From Fidelibacterota bacterium (GTDB lineage: Bacteria > Fidelibacterota > Fidelibacteria > Fidelibacterales > Fidelibacteraceae), in contig JAGLUM010000063.1 of assembly GCA_023134755.1 (NCBI GenBank), positions 1-13,547 on the forward strand: DNA of 13,547 bases, given 5' to 3'. Positions 8,109 to 13,547 of the stretch are shown one piece after another. The translations under genes and the position numbers were made by a program. Each line of letters begins with the position of its first letter. Positions within the stretch are counted from its first letter, which is position 1. The notes beneath the pieces were generated by a model that saw only the letters and a program-made list of their open reading frames with translations, was not told where the DNA came from and made no database searches.

Positions 8109-8139
8109 AAAAAAAACCGAACGGGCATTTAACGTTCGG
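8109..8139 (-). terminator. Hairpin followed by eight Us ahead of uppP (terminator or leader hairpin)
   Basis: On the minus strand CCGAACG (8139-8133), a 9-base loop and CGTTCGG (8123-8117) form a 7-bp stem directly followed by TTTTTTTT (8116-8109). This is a textbook intrinsic terminator shape. It lies only 14 bases before the uppP GTG, and the uppP ribosome binding site follows at once. It could end a short upstream minus-strand transcript, attenuate uppP, or, if transcription starts near 8134, lie partly outside the mRNA. Confidence 0.65.
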
Positions 8140-8170
8140 CAAATATGCTCGTTAAAGGCACCGGTTCAAT
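8140..8170 (-). promoter_or_regulatory. Possible uppP operon promoter
   Basis: On the minus strand ATTG (8170-8167) and CATATTTG (8147-8140) are separated by 19 bases, one mismatch in each box from the Bacteroidetes consensus TTTG and TAnnTTTG, with the same spacing as the strong promoter at 5072-5102. Transcription would start near 8134, inside the hairpin described next to it. Weak support by sequence alone. Confidence 0.35.
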
Positions 8171-8356
8171 CATTGTACAATTTTCAACAGCCTATAACAA
8201 AACAATTCTATGATAATGTTCCTCTCATTTATCCTTGATAAATTTAAACGGCTTACAAAATAAAAGCAACTCATTTTTAGCAAATCTCTCAGTTGAAGTA
8301 TCCATTATCTTATAGGTTAATATTACGGTCTGTAAAAACCAAATATATAAAAAAGA

Positions 8357-8387
8357 TTGACCCTTGATAAAATTTATACTATCTTCG
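8357..8387 (+). promoter_or_regulatory. Probable metK promoter
   Basis: TTGA (8357-8360), a 19-base spacer and TATCTTCG (8380-8387) resemble the Bacteroidetes-type consensus with one mismatch in each box. The predicted transcript start falls near 8392, exactly at the first base of the leader helix P1, which supports both calls. A TATACT that would suit a classical -10 box also overlaps (8375-8380), but with no -35 box at 17 bases. Confidence 0.5.
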
Positions 8388-8391
8388 TGAC

Positions 8392-8509
8392 GCATCAAGA
8401 GTTCCTTCAGTGGAGCGCCAACCGAGTAACGCCACGGTGGCAAAATGATGTGGGCCGGAGAGGTCAAAAACGTTACCTTCTCCTTTATCCATATTTCATT
8501 TTTTGATGC
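8392..8509 (+). ncRNA. Candidate SAM-responsive riboswitch upstream of metK (SAM-I-like four-helix fold)
   Basis: The metK leader can form four helices. P1: GCATCAA (8392-8398) with TTGATGC (8503-8509). P2: GTTCC (8401-8405) with GGAGC (8412-8416), loop of 6. P3: GCC-A-ACCG (8417-8424) with CGGTGGC (8435-8441), one bulged A. P4: GGAGAGGT (8457-8464) with ACC-T-TCTCC (8475-8483). The order P1 to P4 around a junction, the joining AAGA after P1, and the CAACC...GGTG of P3 are those of the SAM-I clan, whose members commonly control metK. Against a plain SAM-I: the conserved long P2 with its kink-turn (GGAGGGACTGGCCC) is absent and P2 is only 5 bp. It may be a reduced variant, a relative of the SAM-Chlorobi motif found upstream of metK in Chlorobi, or new. 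Not confirmed. Confidence 0.55.
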
Positions 8510-8545
8510 ACCATAGGATGCTTTGAGATAGCGTGTATTTATTGA

Positions 8546-8564
8546 ATAAAGGAAATGATATGGA
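8546..8564 (+). promoter_or_regulatory. metK: metK ribosome binding site and start, complementary to the leader
   Basis: ATAAAGGA (8546-8553) is the Shine-Dalgarno region. It is an exact complement of TCCTTTAT (8481-8488), which overlaps the 3' arm of leader helix P4. Separately, ATATGGA around the start codon (8558-8564) is an exact complement of TCCATAT (8488-8494). These are possible switching partners for control of translation; the two pairings cannot form in one continuous helix. Confidence 0.4.
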
Positions 8565-9702
8565 AAAAGTATTTTTTACTTCCGAATCAGTCACTGAAGG
8601 ACATCCGGATAAGATCTGTGACCAAATCTCTGATGCCGTATTGGATGCGGTGCTACAAGCGGATCCTAACTCGCGTGTTGCTATTGAAACCTTTGTTAAA
8701 ACTGGCTTTGTGCTGGTAGGCGGTGAACTGACAACGAAAGCCGAATATATAGATGTACAAAAAATCGCCCGGGATACTTTGATTGATATTGGCTATGATA
8801 ATGGAGAAGTCGGCTTTAATGGGCATAATTGCGGTGTGTTGGAATCCATCTCTGAGCAATCTCATGATATCAGTGTTGGCGTAAATAGTCACGGAGCCGG
8901 AGACCAGGGCATGATGTTCGGTTATGCCTGTGATGAAACCGAAGAACTGATGCCTTTACCGATATCTTTGGCACATCGCTTAACAAAACGCCTTGCGGAA
9001 GTTCGCAAAAATGGAATTTTAGATTACTTATATCCGGATGGCAAAGCACAGGTGACGGTGGAATATAATGATGATATTCCTGCGCGCATTGAAGCCATTG
9101 TAGTTTCAAATCACCATAAAAAAGAGGTCTCTCAGGTAATCATTAAAGCGGACATTGAAAAACACGTAATCCGACCGGTGTGTGGAGATCTGATGGATGC
9201 CGATACACACATTCATATTAATCCGACCGGTGCCTTTACCGAGGGCGGTCCGGTTGCGGATGCCGGTCTAACCGGCCGTAAGATCATTGTGGATACCTAC
9301 GGCGGTATGGCGCGCCATGGCGGTGGTGCCTTCTCAGGAAAAGATCCCACAAAAGTTGATCGTTCGGCTGCCTATATGGCTCGTTATATTGCAAAGAATT
9401 TAGTTGCCGCCGATTTATGCAAACGCTGTGAAATTCAACTGGCTTACGCAATCGGCAAAGTGGAACCGGTTTCCCTTTTGGTTGATGCTTTTGGTACGGG
9501 GCGTTTATTAAACACAGAATTGGCGCAGATCGTGCGCAAAGAATTTCCCCTGACGCCTCATGGGATCATTGAGCATCTTAAACTGCGTCGACCGCAGTAT
9601 CTGCAGACTGCTTCCTACGGCCATTTCGGACGTCCGGAGTTTACATGGGAATTCTGTGATAAGACGGCATCACTTCGAGCATATCTTCCGCTATCTGAAT
9701 AA
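8560..9702 (+). CDS. metK: S-adenosylmethionine synthetase
   Basis: This is a 380-residue protein, close to the usual family length. It shows [11 protein letters not shown] (8-18, with catalytic H15), the first signature [12 protein letters not shown] (112-123), and the second signature [10 protein letters not shown] (253-262) with the metal and phosphate contacts. It joins methionine and ATP to make S-adenosylmethionine in the cytosol. I start it at the ATG at 8560, with AAAGGA 6 bases before it, instead of an earlier in-frame TTG at 8533, because the family starts close to the FTSESV motif. The leader upstream is probably a SAM-sensing element. The usual partner ahcY is not next to it here. 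Confidence 0.97.
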   Translation: MEKVFFTSESVTEGHPDKICDQISDAVLDAVLQADPNSRVAIETFVKTGFVLVGGELTTKAEYIDVQKIARDTLIDIGYDNGEVGFNGHNCGVLESISEQSHDISVGVNSHGAGDQGMMFGYACDETEELMPLPISLAHRLTKRLAEVRKNGILDYLYPDGKAQVTVEYNDDIPARIEAIVVSNHHKKEVSQVIIKADIEKHVIRPVCGDLMDADTHIHINPTGAFTEGGPVADAGLTGRKIIVDTYGGMARHGGGAFSGKDPTKVDRSAAYMARYIAKNLVAADLCKRCEIQLAYAIGKVEPVSLLVDAFGTGRLLNTELAQIVRKEFPLTPHGIIEHLKLRRPQYLQTASYGHFGRPEFTWEFCDKTASLRAYLPLSE

Positions 9703-9726
9703 TACCTTGCATTTACCTGTTTTTTA

Positions 9727-9757
9727 TTGATAAAGTCAAAAATTTATGATAGTTTAC
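9727..9757 (+). promoter_or_regulatory. Weak candidate promoter of the hydrolase-glpK pair
   Basis: TTGA (9727-9730), a 19-base spacer and TAGTTTAC (9750-9757) match the spacing of the other promoters here, but the -7 box has two mismatches. No clear terminator follows metK, so read-through from metK is an equally good explanation. Confidence 0.25.
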
Positions 9758-9780
9758 GTGCAATAAAATATGGAACAATA

Positions 9781-10695
9781 ATGAGAAAAACGGATTTTTT
9801 TCAAACTGATGACGGTGTAAACATTGCGTTTACCTGCTGGCTTCCGAACGAAGACCCGCGAGCGGTTGTACAAATTTCACATGGGATGGCAGAGCACGTT
9901 TCTCGCTATGAAAACTTTGCGCAGTTTTTATGTAAACACCGTATTGCCGTATATGCTAATGATCACCGGGGACACGGGAAAACTGCGGGAAAGATTGAAA
10001 ATCTGGGGTATTTCGCTGACAAAAACGGTTGGATAAAGGTAGTAACGGATATGCGCAGTCTTACGAAAATTATCCGTAAAGATTATCCCAATACCCCTGT
10101 TTTATTAATGGGACATAGTATGGGTTCTTTTCTTGTGCGTACCTACATCACGCTGTATGATGATATTCACGGCGTCATTCTCTCGGGTACTACAGCCAAT
10201 AATCCTCTGCTTATTACGGTTGCCCGCATCTTAGGGGTTTTTCACCGACGTAGCAAGGGACCAAAAACTCCCTCTTCCTTTTTTGATAATATGAGTTTCG
10301 GTTCATTTAATAAAAAATTTGAAGATGATGGTGAACTTGCCTGGCTGTCCCGTGATAAAACGGAAGTTAAAAAATATATCGATGATCCGTATTGCGGTTT
10401 TGTCTGTTCTGTCGGTTTTTTCCAGGATCTCTTTTTCGGATTGAATTATATTTCTAAAAAAGAACATAATCAGTGGATCCGTTTTACATTACCTATATAT
10501 ATTATTTCCGGAGGCAATGATCCTGTGGGTGATTTTGGGAGGGGTCCCAATAAAGTTTCCCATATGTATCACAAACTTCAGCTGGAAGATGTGTCCGTGC
10601 AGATCTATGGCGATGCGCGGCATGAATTGCTCAATGAGATCAATCACCAACAGGTGTATGACGATATCCTCGAATGGATCATATTTCATATTTAG
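9781..10695 (+). CDS. Alpha/beta hydrolase, monoacylglycerol lipase / lysophospholipase type
   Basis: This is a 304-residue protein of the serine hydrolase group Hydrolase_4. It shows the oxyanion region ISHGMAEH (32-39), YANDHRGHGKT (58-68), the nucleophile elbow GHSMGS with S113, the acid in SGGNDPVG (D247), and the catalytic histidine in GDARHE (H281). The SRDKTEV...DPYCGF segment (190-207) is typical of the subfamily. It should cleave an acyl ester from monoacylglycerol or a lysophospholipid. There is no signal peptide, so it acts in the cytosol. The start ATG at 9781 fits the family N-terminus; an earlier TTG at 9727 would add 18 unsupported residues. The stop is only 9 bases before glpK, which suggests glycerol release feeding GlpK. 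Confidence 0.87.
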   Translation: MRKTDFFQTDDGVNIAFTCWLPNEDPRAVVQISHGMAEHVSRYENFAQFLCKHRIAVYANDHRGHGKTAGKIENLGYFADKNGWIKVVTDMRSLTKIIRKDYPNTPVLLMGHSMGSFLVRTYITLYDDIHGVILSGTTANNPLLITVARILGVFHRRSKGPKTPSSFFDNMSFGSFNKKFEDDGELAWLSRDKTEVKKYIDDPYCGFVCSVGFFQDLFFGLNYISKKEHNQWIRFTLPIYIISGGNDPVGDFGRGPNKVSHMYHKLQLEDVSVQIYGDARHELLNEINHQQVYDDILEWIIFHI

Positions 10696-10704
10696 GAATA
10701 ATCT

Positions 10705-12219
10705 ATGGCTTCGTACATTTTGACGTTTGATCTGGGAACATCCAGTGAACGAGCTATTGTTTTTAATCATGATTTTAATATTGTAGGGATGGAGCAGCGG
10801 GAATTTCCGCAACATTATCCCTCACCGGGCCGTGTAGAACAAGATCCAATGGATATTTGGAATACCCAGTTAAGCATTACAAATTCACTTTTAAAAAAAC
10901 TGCATATTTCTACAAAAGATATTGCCGGTATCGGTATCACAAATCAGCGGGAAACTACCGTTGTTTGGAACCGGCATACCGGTCAACCGGTGTATCCGGC
11001 AATTGTCTGGCAGGATAAACGCACAGCTGCATTCTGTGAAATCCTTAAAGCGAAAAAATATTCCGCACAGATCCAGGAAAAAACCGGATTAATTATTGAT
11101 GCCTATTTTTCAGCAACGAAACTGCATTGGATACTAAATTATGTTCCCGGTGCTCGTGTCTTAGCAGAAAAAGGTGATTTGCTATTTGGTACGGTGGACA
11201 CCTGGATTATCTGGAAACTAAGTGGCGGCGCATTGCATATTACCGATGTATCCAACGCCTCACGTACTATGTTGTATAACATAAATACATTGGAATGGGA
11301 TGCCGATTTGCTTGCTTTGTTTGATATCCCTGCTGCGATACTTCCCTCGGTACATGATTCATCGGAAATTTATGGGAAAACCGCGGAAGGTCTTTTTGGA
11401 AAAGGACGTATTCCTATTACCGGTATTGCCGGCGATCAACAAGCAGCATTATTTGGACAGGGTTGTTTATCACCCGGCATGGCCAAAAACACTTATGGAA
11501 CCGGTTGCTTTATGCTTATGAATACCGGGGGAAAAGCCGTGAAATCCAATCATGGGCTGTTGACAACGATAGCTTGGGGTATTGAAGGAAAGATAACATA
11601 TGCCCTTGAGGGCAGTGTTTTTATTGCCGGTGCGGCTATTCAGTGGTTGCGCGACAATCTACATCTTATTAAAACCGTTGCAGAATCTGAAGCTGCTGCC
11701 TGTGCCGTACAAGATACCAGCGGAGTATATTTTATACCGGCATTTAGTGGACTGGGCGCTCCATACTGGGATATGCATGTCCGGGGAACACTCTGTGGGC
11801 TCACTCAGGGATCTTCCGATAAACATATTATCCGGGCCGCATTGGAAGCCATTGCCTATCAAAGCAAGGATGTTTTGGATGCAATGGAGTGCGATTCTGG
11901 GGTTAAGCTCGAAGCTCTAAATGTGGACGGCGGTGCAACAGGCAATAATTTTTTAATGCAATTCCAAGCGGATATTTTGCCTTGTCCTGTCTTCCGGGTC
12001 GACATAGTTGAATCAACCGCGCTGGGTGCCGCATTGCTTGCCGGTCTTGCTTGCGGGTTTTGGACTCTGGAAGATATCCCGCGCAGCCGCGGGGAAGGTC
12101 GTTGCTTTAAGCCGAATATGCCTGAAAATACCCGTAGAGAACTGTATCGGGGCTGGCTGCGTGCCGTGAAACAGGCGAGGACGTGTAGAGCGGGAGAAAC
12201 GGAGAGGGAGAGTGGGTGA
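10705..12219 (+). CDS. glpK: Glycerol kinase
   Basis: This is a 504-residue FGGY kinase, close to the length of E. coli GlpK (502). The glycerol-contact residues line up one position earlier than in E. coli: R82 and E83 in NQRET, W102 in IVWQDKRT, Y134, D244 in GIAGDQQAA and F269. [20 protein letters not shown] (406-425) is the C-terminal ATP-side motif. It phosphorylates glycerol to glycerol 3-phosphate for glycolysis or phospholipid synthesis. The ribosome binding site is AGGAA 6 bases before ATG. The N-terminal phosphate loop reads DLGTSSERA instead of the usual DQGTTSSRA, a mild change. The last 15 or so residues are encoded by purine-rich DNA and look like a non-conserved tail. Confidence 0.95.
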   Translation: MASYILTFDLGTSSERAIVFNHDFNIVGMEQREFPQHYPSPGRVEQDPMDIWNTQLSITNSLLKKLHISTKDIAGIGITNQRETTVVWNRHTGQPVYPAIVWQDKRTAAFCEILKAKKYSAQIQEKTGLIIDAYFSATKLHWILNYVPGARVLAEKGDLLFGTVDTWIIWKLSGGALHITDVSNASRTMLYNINTLEWDADLLALFDIPAAILPSVHDSSEIYGKTAEGLFGKGRIPITGIAGDQQAALFGQGCLSPGMAKNTYGTGCFMLMNTGGKAVKSNHGLLTTIAWGIEGKITYALEGSVFIAGAAIQWLRDNLHLIKTVAESEAAACAVQDTSGVYFIPAFSGLGAPYWDMHVRGTLCGLTQGSSDKHIIRAALEAIAYQSKDVLDAMECDSGVKLEALNVDGGATGNNFLMQFQADILPCPVFRVDIVESTALGAALLAGLACGFWTLEDIPRSRGEGRCFKPNMPENTRRELYRGWLRAVKQARTCRAGETERESG

Positions 12220-12267
12220 GAGAAGAAAAGAGCAAGAAAAAAGAAATTGAGAATGGAAAATTGACAA
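12176..12267. repeat. Purine-rich tract and AT-rich intergenic motif after glpK
   Basis: From about 12176 to 12257 the plus strand is almost entirely purine (GA-rich), spanning the glpK stop codon. It runs into AATTGAGAATGG then AAAATTGACAATT, a kind of sequence I associate with short dispersed intergenic repeats. No terminator hairpin is visible. Whether it is repeated in this genome cannot be told from one copy. Confidence 0.35.
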
Positions 12268-13023
12268 TTAAGCGAATCTCAAATTTATCTCTTTTAATCT
12301 ATTTAATTCATTAATATTCCCAACGACAAATTCGTTGTTTGTTCCAACTTCAGTATGTAATGCAAATTCATTTAATTTTTTCATGATATTTTCATTATCA
12401 ATATAGAAATAGTCACGATGCTTGTTTTCAGAATCATAGTCTTTACTTTCTTCATTTGGCAAAAGGATAATAGCAACCTTATGAGCAAAAGGTAAAATAT
12501 AGTGCCGTTTTTCTGGGGATTTTGCTTTTTTATCATAAAAACAGTTTCTTGGTATAACGAAATCAATTTCTGTTCTGTTAACAATAATATTTACAAAGTA
12601 TTCCTTGAAAAATCTTGCTCTTGATAACATTAGTATCTCTTCTTGTGTTATTGGAGATATTGCTGACGTTAAGCTTGCTTTATTTGCTTCTTCTAAAGCA
12701 ATTTTACTCCTTTTAAGAGTGAAGTTGAAAAAATCAAGAATAGCGTGTTTTTCTCTTTCAGACAGCGTCAAAGGATCAATTTTCCCTTTTCCAAATTCTC
12801 TAATTTTTTTTGATATTTCACCAAAAGGACCTTCTATTGTTGTGCTCAAAAAATCTTCACAATCTTTGCTGTAGTAATTTTCAATGGTATCTAATTTTTT
12901 TATTCGTTCTGTCTTTATTGAATTATTATGCAGGTCAAGATAGTCAACCACATAACCATCTTTTTTTGATTTATAAGCAAAATTCCTGAGAATTGATTTT
13001 GGTATTTGTACATGAGAATTCAT
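12268..13023 (-). CDS. DUF4238-like protein (accessory, function unknown)
   Basis: This is a 251-residue protein when started at the ATG at 13023. The N-terminus reads NSHVQIPKSILRNFAYK, matching the H-x-x-x-P-x-x-x-L-R-x-F-A opening of DUF4238 proteins. ENYYSKDCEDFLSTTIEGPFGEISKKI (48-74) and a following helical segment also match that family. The biochemical role of the family is not established. There is no signal peptide or membrane helix. The gene is clearly richer in A and T than its neighbours, stands opposite to glpK, and is bordered by repeat-like DNA on both sides, all of which suggest recent gain. An ATG at 13071 in the same frame overlaps the repeat-like inverted repeat and is less likely. 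No ribosome binding site is obvious. Confidence 0.7.
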   Translation of the reverse strand: MNSHVQIPKSILRNFAYKSKKDGYVVDYLDLHNNSIKTERIKKLDTIENYYSKDCEDFLSTTIEGPFGEISKKIREFGKGKIDPLTLSEREKHAILDFFNFTLKRSKIALEEANKASLTSAISPITQEEILMLSRARFFKEYFVNIIVNRTEIDFVIPRNCFYDKKAKSPEKRHYILPFAHKVAIILLPNEESKDYDSENKHRDYFYIDNENIMKKLNEFALHTEVGTNNEFVVGNINELNRLKEINLRFA

Positions 13024-13073
13024 AATATTTATAATCTTATTATTCCATAACGCAATCATCGTAGCGGTCATGA

Positions 13074-13090
13074 CCCCGAATTAATCGGGG
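13074..13090. repeat. Inverted repeat CCCCGA-n5-TCGGGG
   Basis: CCCCGA (13074-13079) and TCGGGG (13085-13090) form a 6-bp stem with loop ATTAA, followed by GCAGGATGAAGG. It lies just upstream of the DUF4238-like gene and shares its CCCGA/TCGGG core with the element 100 bases further on. No T run follows on either strand, so it is not an intrinsic terminator. It looks like part of a dispersed intergenic element. Confidence 0.5.
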
Positions 13091-13140
13091 CAGGATGAAG
13101 GCCATTTTCATATTATAATCTGTGAAATAGAAATTAAAAT

Positions 13141-13228
13141 CCTTTGTATCTTTGTGTTTCTTCGTGTCTTCCGTCTACGTCCACCTACGCCCCGAAGTGT
13201 CGGGCCTACAGCGAGACTACGCCGGACA
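13141..13228. repeat. REP-like intergenic element with CTACG repeats
   Basis: The stretch begins with an alternating CTTTGTATCTTTGTGTTTC-type run, then carries the short repeats GTCTACGTCC, ACCTACGCC and GACTACGCCGGAC. Between them CCCGA (13191-13195) and TCGGG (13200-13204) form a small hairpin. It is GC-rich inside AT-rich surroundings and codes for nothing convincing. I recognise this style of sequence from intergenic repeats of uncultivated FCB-type genomes; only a genome-wide search can show copy number. Confidence 0.45.
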
Positions 13229-13242
13229 AGTTGTGAGATGTC

Positions 13243-13547
13243 TTATTTTAACTTATATATTTTACTGTACTTTTCTTCCAGATATGCTATAAAAGCATCT
13301 GCACTCAAGGGACTGTCGGTAATTACCTGGATTAAATCTTCCGGATCATAACGGTGGCCATGAATATGGACATTTTTATTTAGCCAGGTTTTCAGCGGAA
13401 GTAGTTTACCTGCTTTTACTTTGCCAGAAAGGTCCGGAATTTCCTTGTTTGCCTGCTCGTAAATTTGTGCGCCATAGAGGTTTCCCAAAGCATAAGATGG
13501 AAAGTATCCAATGGCACCCATAGACCAGTGCACATCCTGTAAAACAC
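13243..13547 (-). CDS. M32 family carboxypeptidase, C-terminal fragment
   Basis: The reading frame is open to the right edge, so only the last 100 or so residues are seen. They contain LQDVHWSMGAIGYFPSYALG, NLYGAQIYEQA, a PLKTWLNKNVHIHGHRYDPEDLI stretch and a final AYLEEKYSKIYKLK, the characteristic C-terminus of thermostable carboxypeptidase Taq-type (M32) enzymes. These cytosolic metallopeptidases remove C-terminal amino acids from peptides; the HEXXH zinc motif would lie outside the window. The GTG at 13533 is internal (DVHWS), not a start. No terminator is visible after the stop. Confidence 0.92.
   Translation of the reverse strand, partial: VLQDVHWSMGAIGYFPSYALGNLYGAQIYEQANKEIPDLSGKVKAGKLLPLKTWLNKNVHIHGHRYDPEDLIQVITDSPLSADAFIAYLEEKYSKIYKLK

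Larger units (their letters stand above)
8096..8559. other. Divergent intergenic region between uppP and metK
   Basis: This stretch of 464 bases has no convincing protein gene. From left to right it holds a hairpin with U run (minus strand), a weak uppP promoter candidate, about 185 bases of AT-rich DNA, a promoter candidate for metK, and a highly structured leader with the metK ribosome binding site at its end. The 80-codon open frame on the minus strand (8467-8225) lies antisense to the leader and resembles no family known to me. Confidence 0.6.

Noticed and set aside
8096..8128. ATG at 8128 as uppP start (278 residues)
   Set aside because: It lies in the loop of the hairpin with U8. The GTG at 8095 has AAAGGA at the right distance and gives the family's usual N-terminus.
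8225..8467. 80-codon open frame on the minus strand opposite the metK leader
   Set aside because: It lies antisense to the structured leader and promoter, resembles no family I know, and has no ribosome binding site. Only its last 26 codons could belong to a possible short transcript.
8392..8509. Ordinary SAM-I, cobalamin, TPP or glycine riboswitch
   Set aside because: The hallmark SAM-I P2 (GGAGGGACTGGCCC) and the conserved cores of the other classes are missing; only junction, P3 and overall topology resemble the SAM-I clan.
9727..9780. TTG at 9727 as start of the hydrolase
   Set aside because: It adds 18 residues not expected in the family; the ATG at 9781 gives the standard N-terminus. 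The TTG also falls on a candidate promoter box.
9703..9780. Terminator after metK
   Set aside because: There is a T run (TTTTTT near 9720-9725) but no stable hairpin before it.
12013..12267. 84-codon minus-strand frame over the glpK end
   Set aside because: It is antisense to glpK and the purine tract; its Ser/Phe/Leu-rich start is simply the reverse of the GA-rich DNA.
13024..13071. ATG at 13071 as start of the DUF4238-like gene
   Set aside because: It would add 16 residues in front of the family's opening motif and borders the inverted repeat; the ATG at 13023 starts right before NSHVQIP.
1..13547. CRISPR arrays, tRNA, rRNA, insertion sequences, phage genes
   Set aside because: No regularly spaced repeats, no tRNA-like cloverleaf, no transposase or integrase motifs were seen on either strand.

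Overview
The window looks like chromosome from an uncultivated or little-studied bacterium of the FCB group (the Bacteroidetes/Chlorobi/Marinimicrobia/Calditrichaeota neighbourhood). Three things point there. A clear promoter of the Bacteroidetes type (TTTG, 19 bases, TATATTTG) precedes a small gene at 5043. Several genes lack strong Shine-Dalgarno sequences. A YfhO-like membrane protein sits beside GT2 glycosyltransferases and a TPR lipoprotein. This is inference; there is no rRNA or other marker here to fix the phylum.

Layout. Positions 1-4761 (minus strand) hold a tight four-gene envelope operon: TPR lipoprotein, polyprenyl-phosphate-type GT2, a second GT2, and a large YfhO-like membrane protein that runs off the left edge. 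Positions 4790-5102 (minus) hold a self-contained unit: promoter, 63-residue cysteine-pair protein, terminator. Positions 5107-8095 (minus) hold uppP, holA, an ECF sigma factor and its zinc-binding membrane anti-sigma factor, nearly contiguous. From 8357 the plus strand carries metK behind a long structured leader, then an alpha/beta hydrolase of the monoacylglycerol-lipase type and glycerol kinase. From 12268 to the right edge lies an AT-rich DUF4238-like accessory gene bordered by repeat-like intergenic DNA, and then the C-terminal end of an M32 carboxypeptidase (minus strand).

How the genes work together. UppP recycles the undecaprenyl carrier used for envelope polymers. Its operon also encodes a sigma/anti-sigma pair that probably senses the envelope. 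The glycosyltransferase operon probably builds or decorates a lipid-linked or surface glycan. The hydrolase could release glycerol from acylglycerols and GlpK would phosphorylate it.

The most interesting non-coding element is the metK leader (about 8392-8509). It can fold into four helices closing a junction, with junction and pocket-like sequences resembling the SAM-I riboswitch clan but with a very short P2. It lies exactly downstream of a plausible promoter, so I regard it as a candidate SAM-responsive riboswitch that may be a divergent or undescribed variant.
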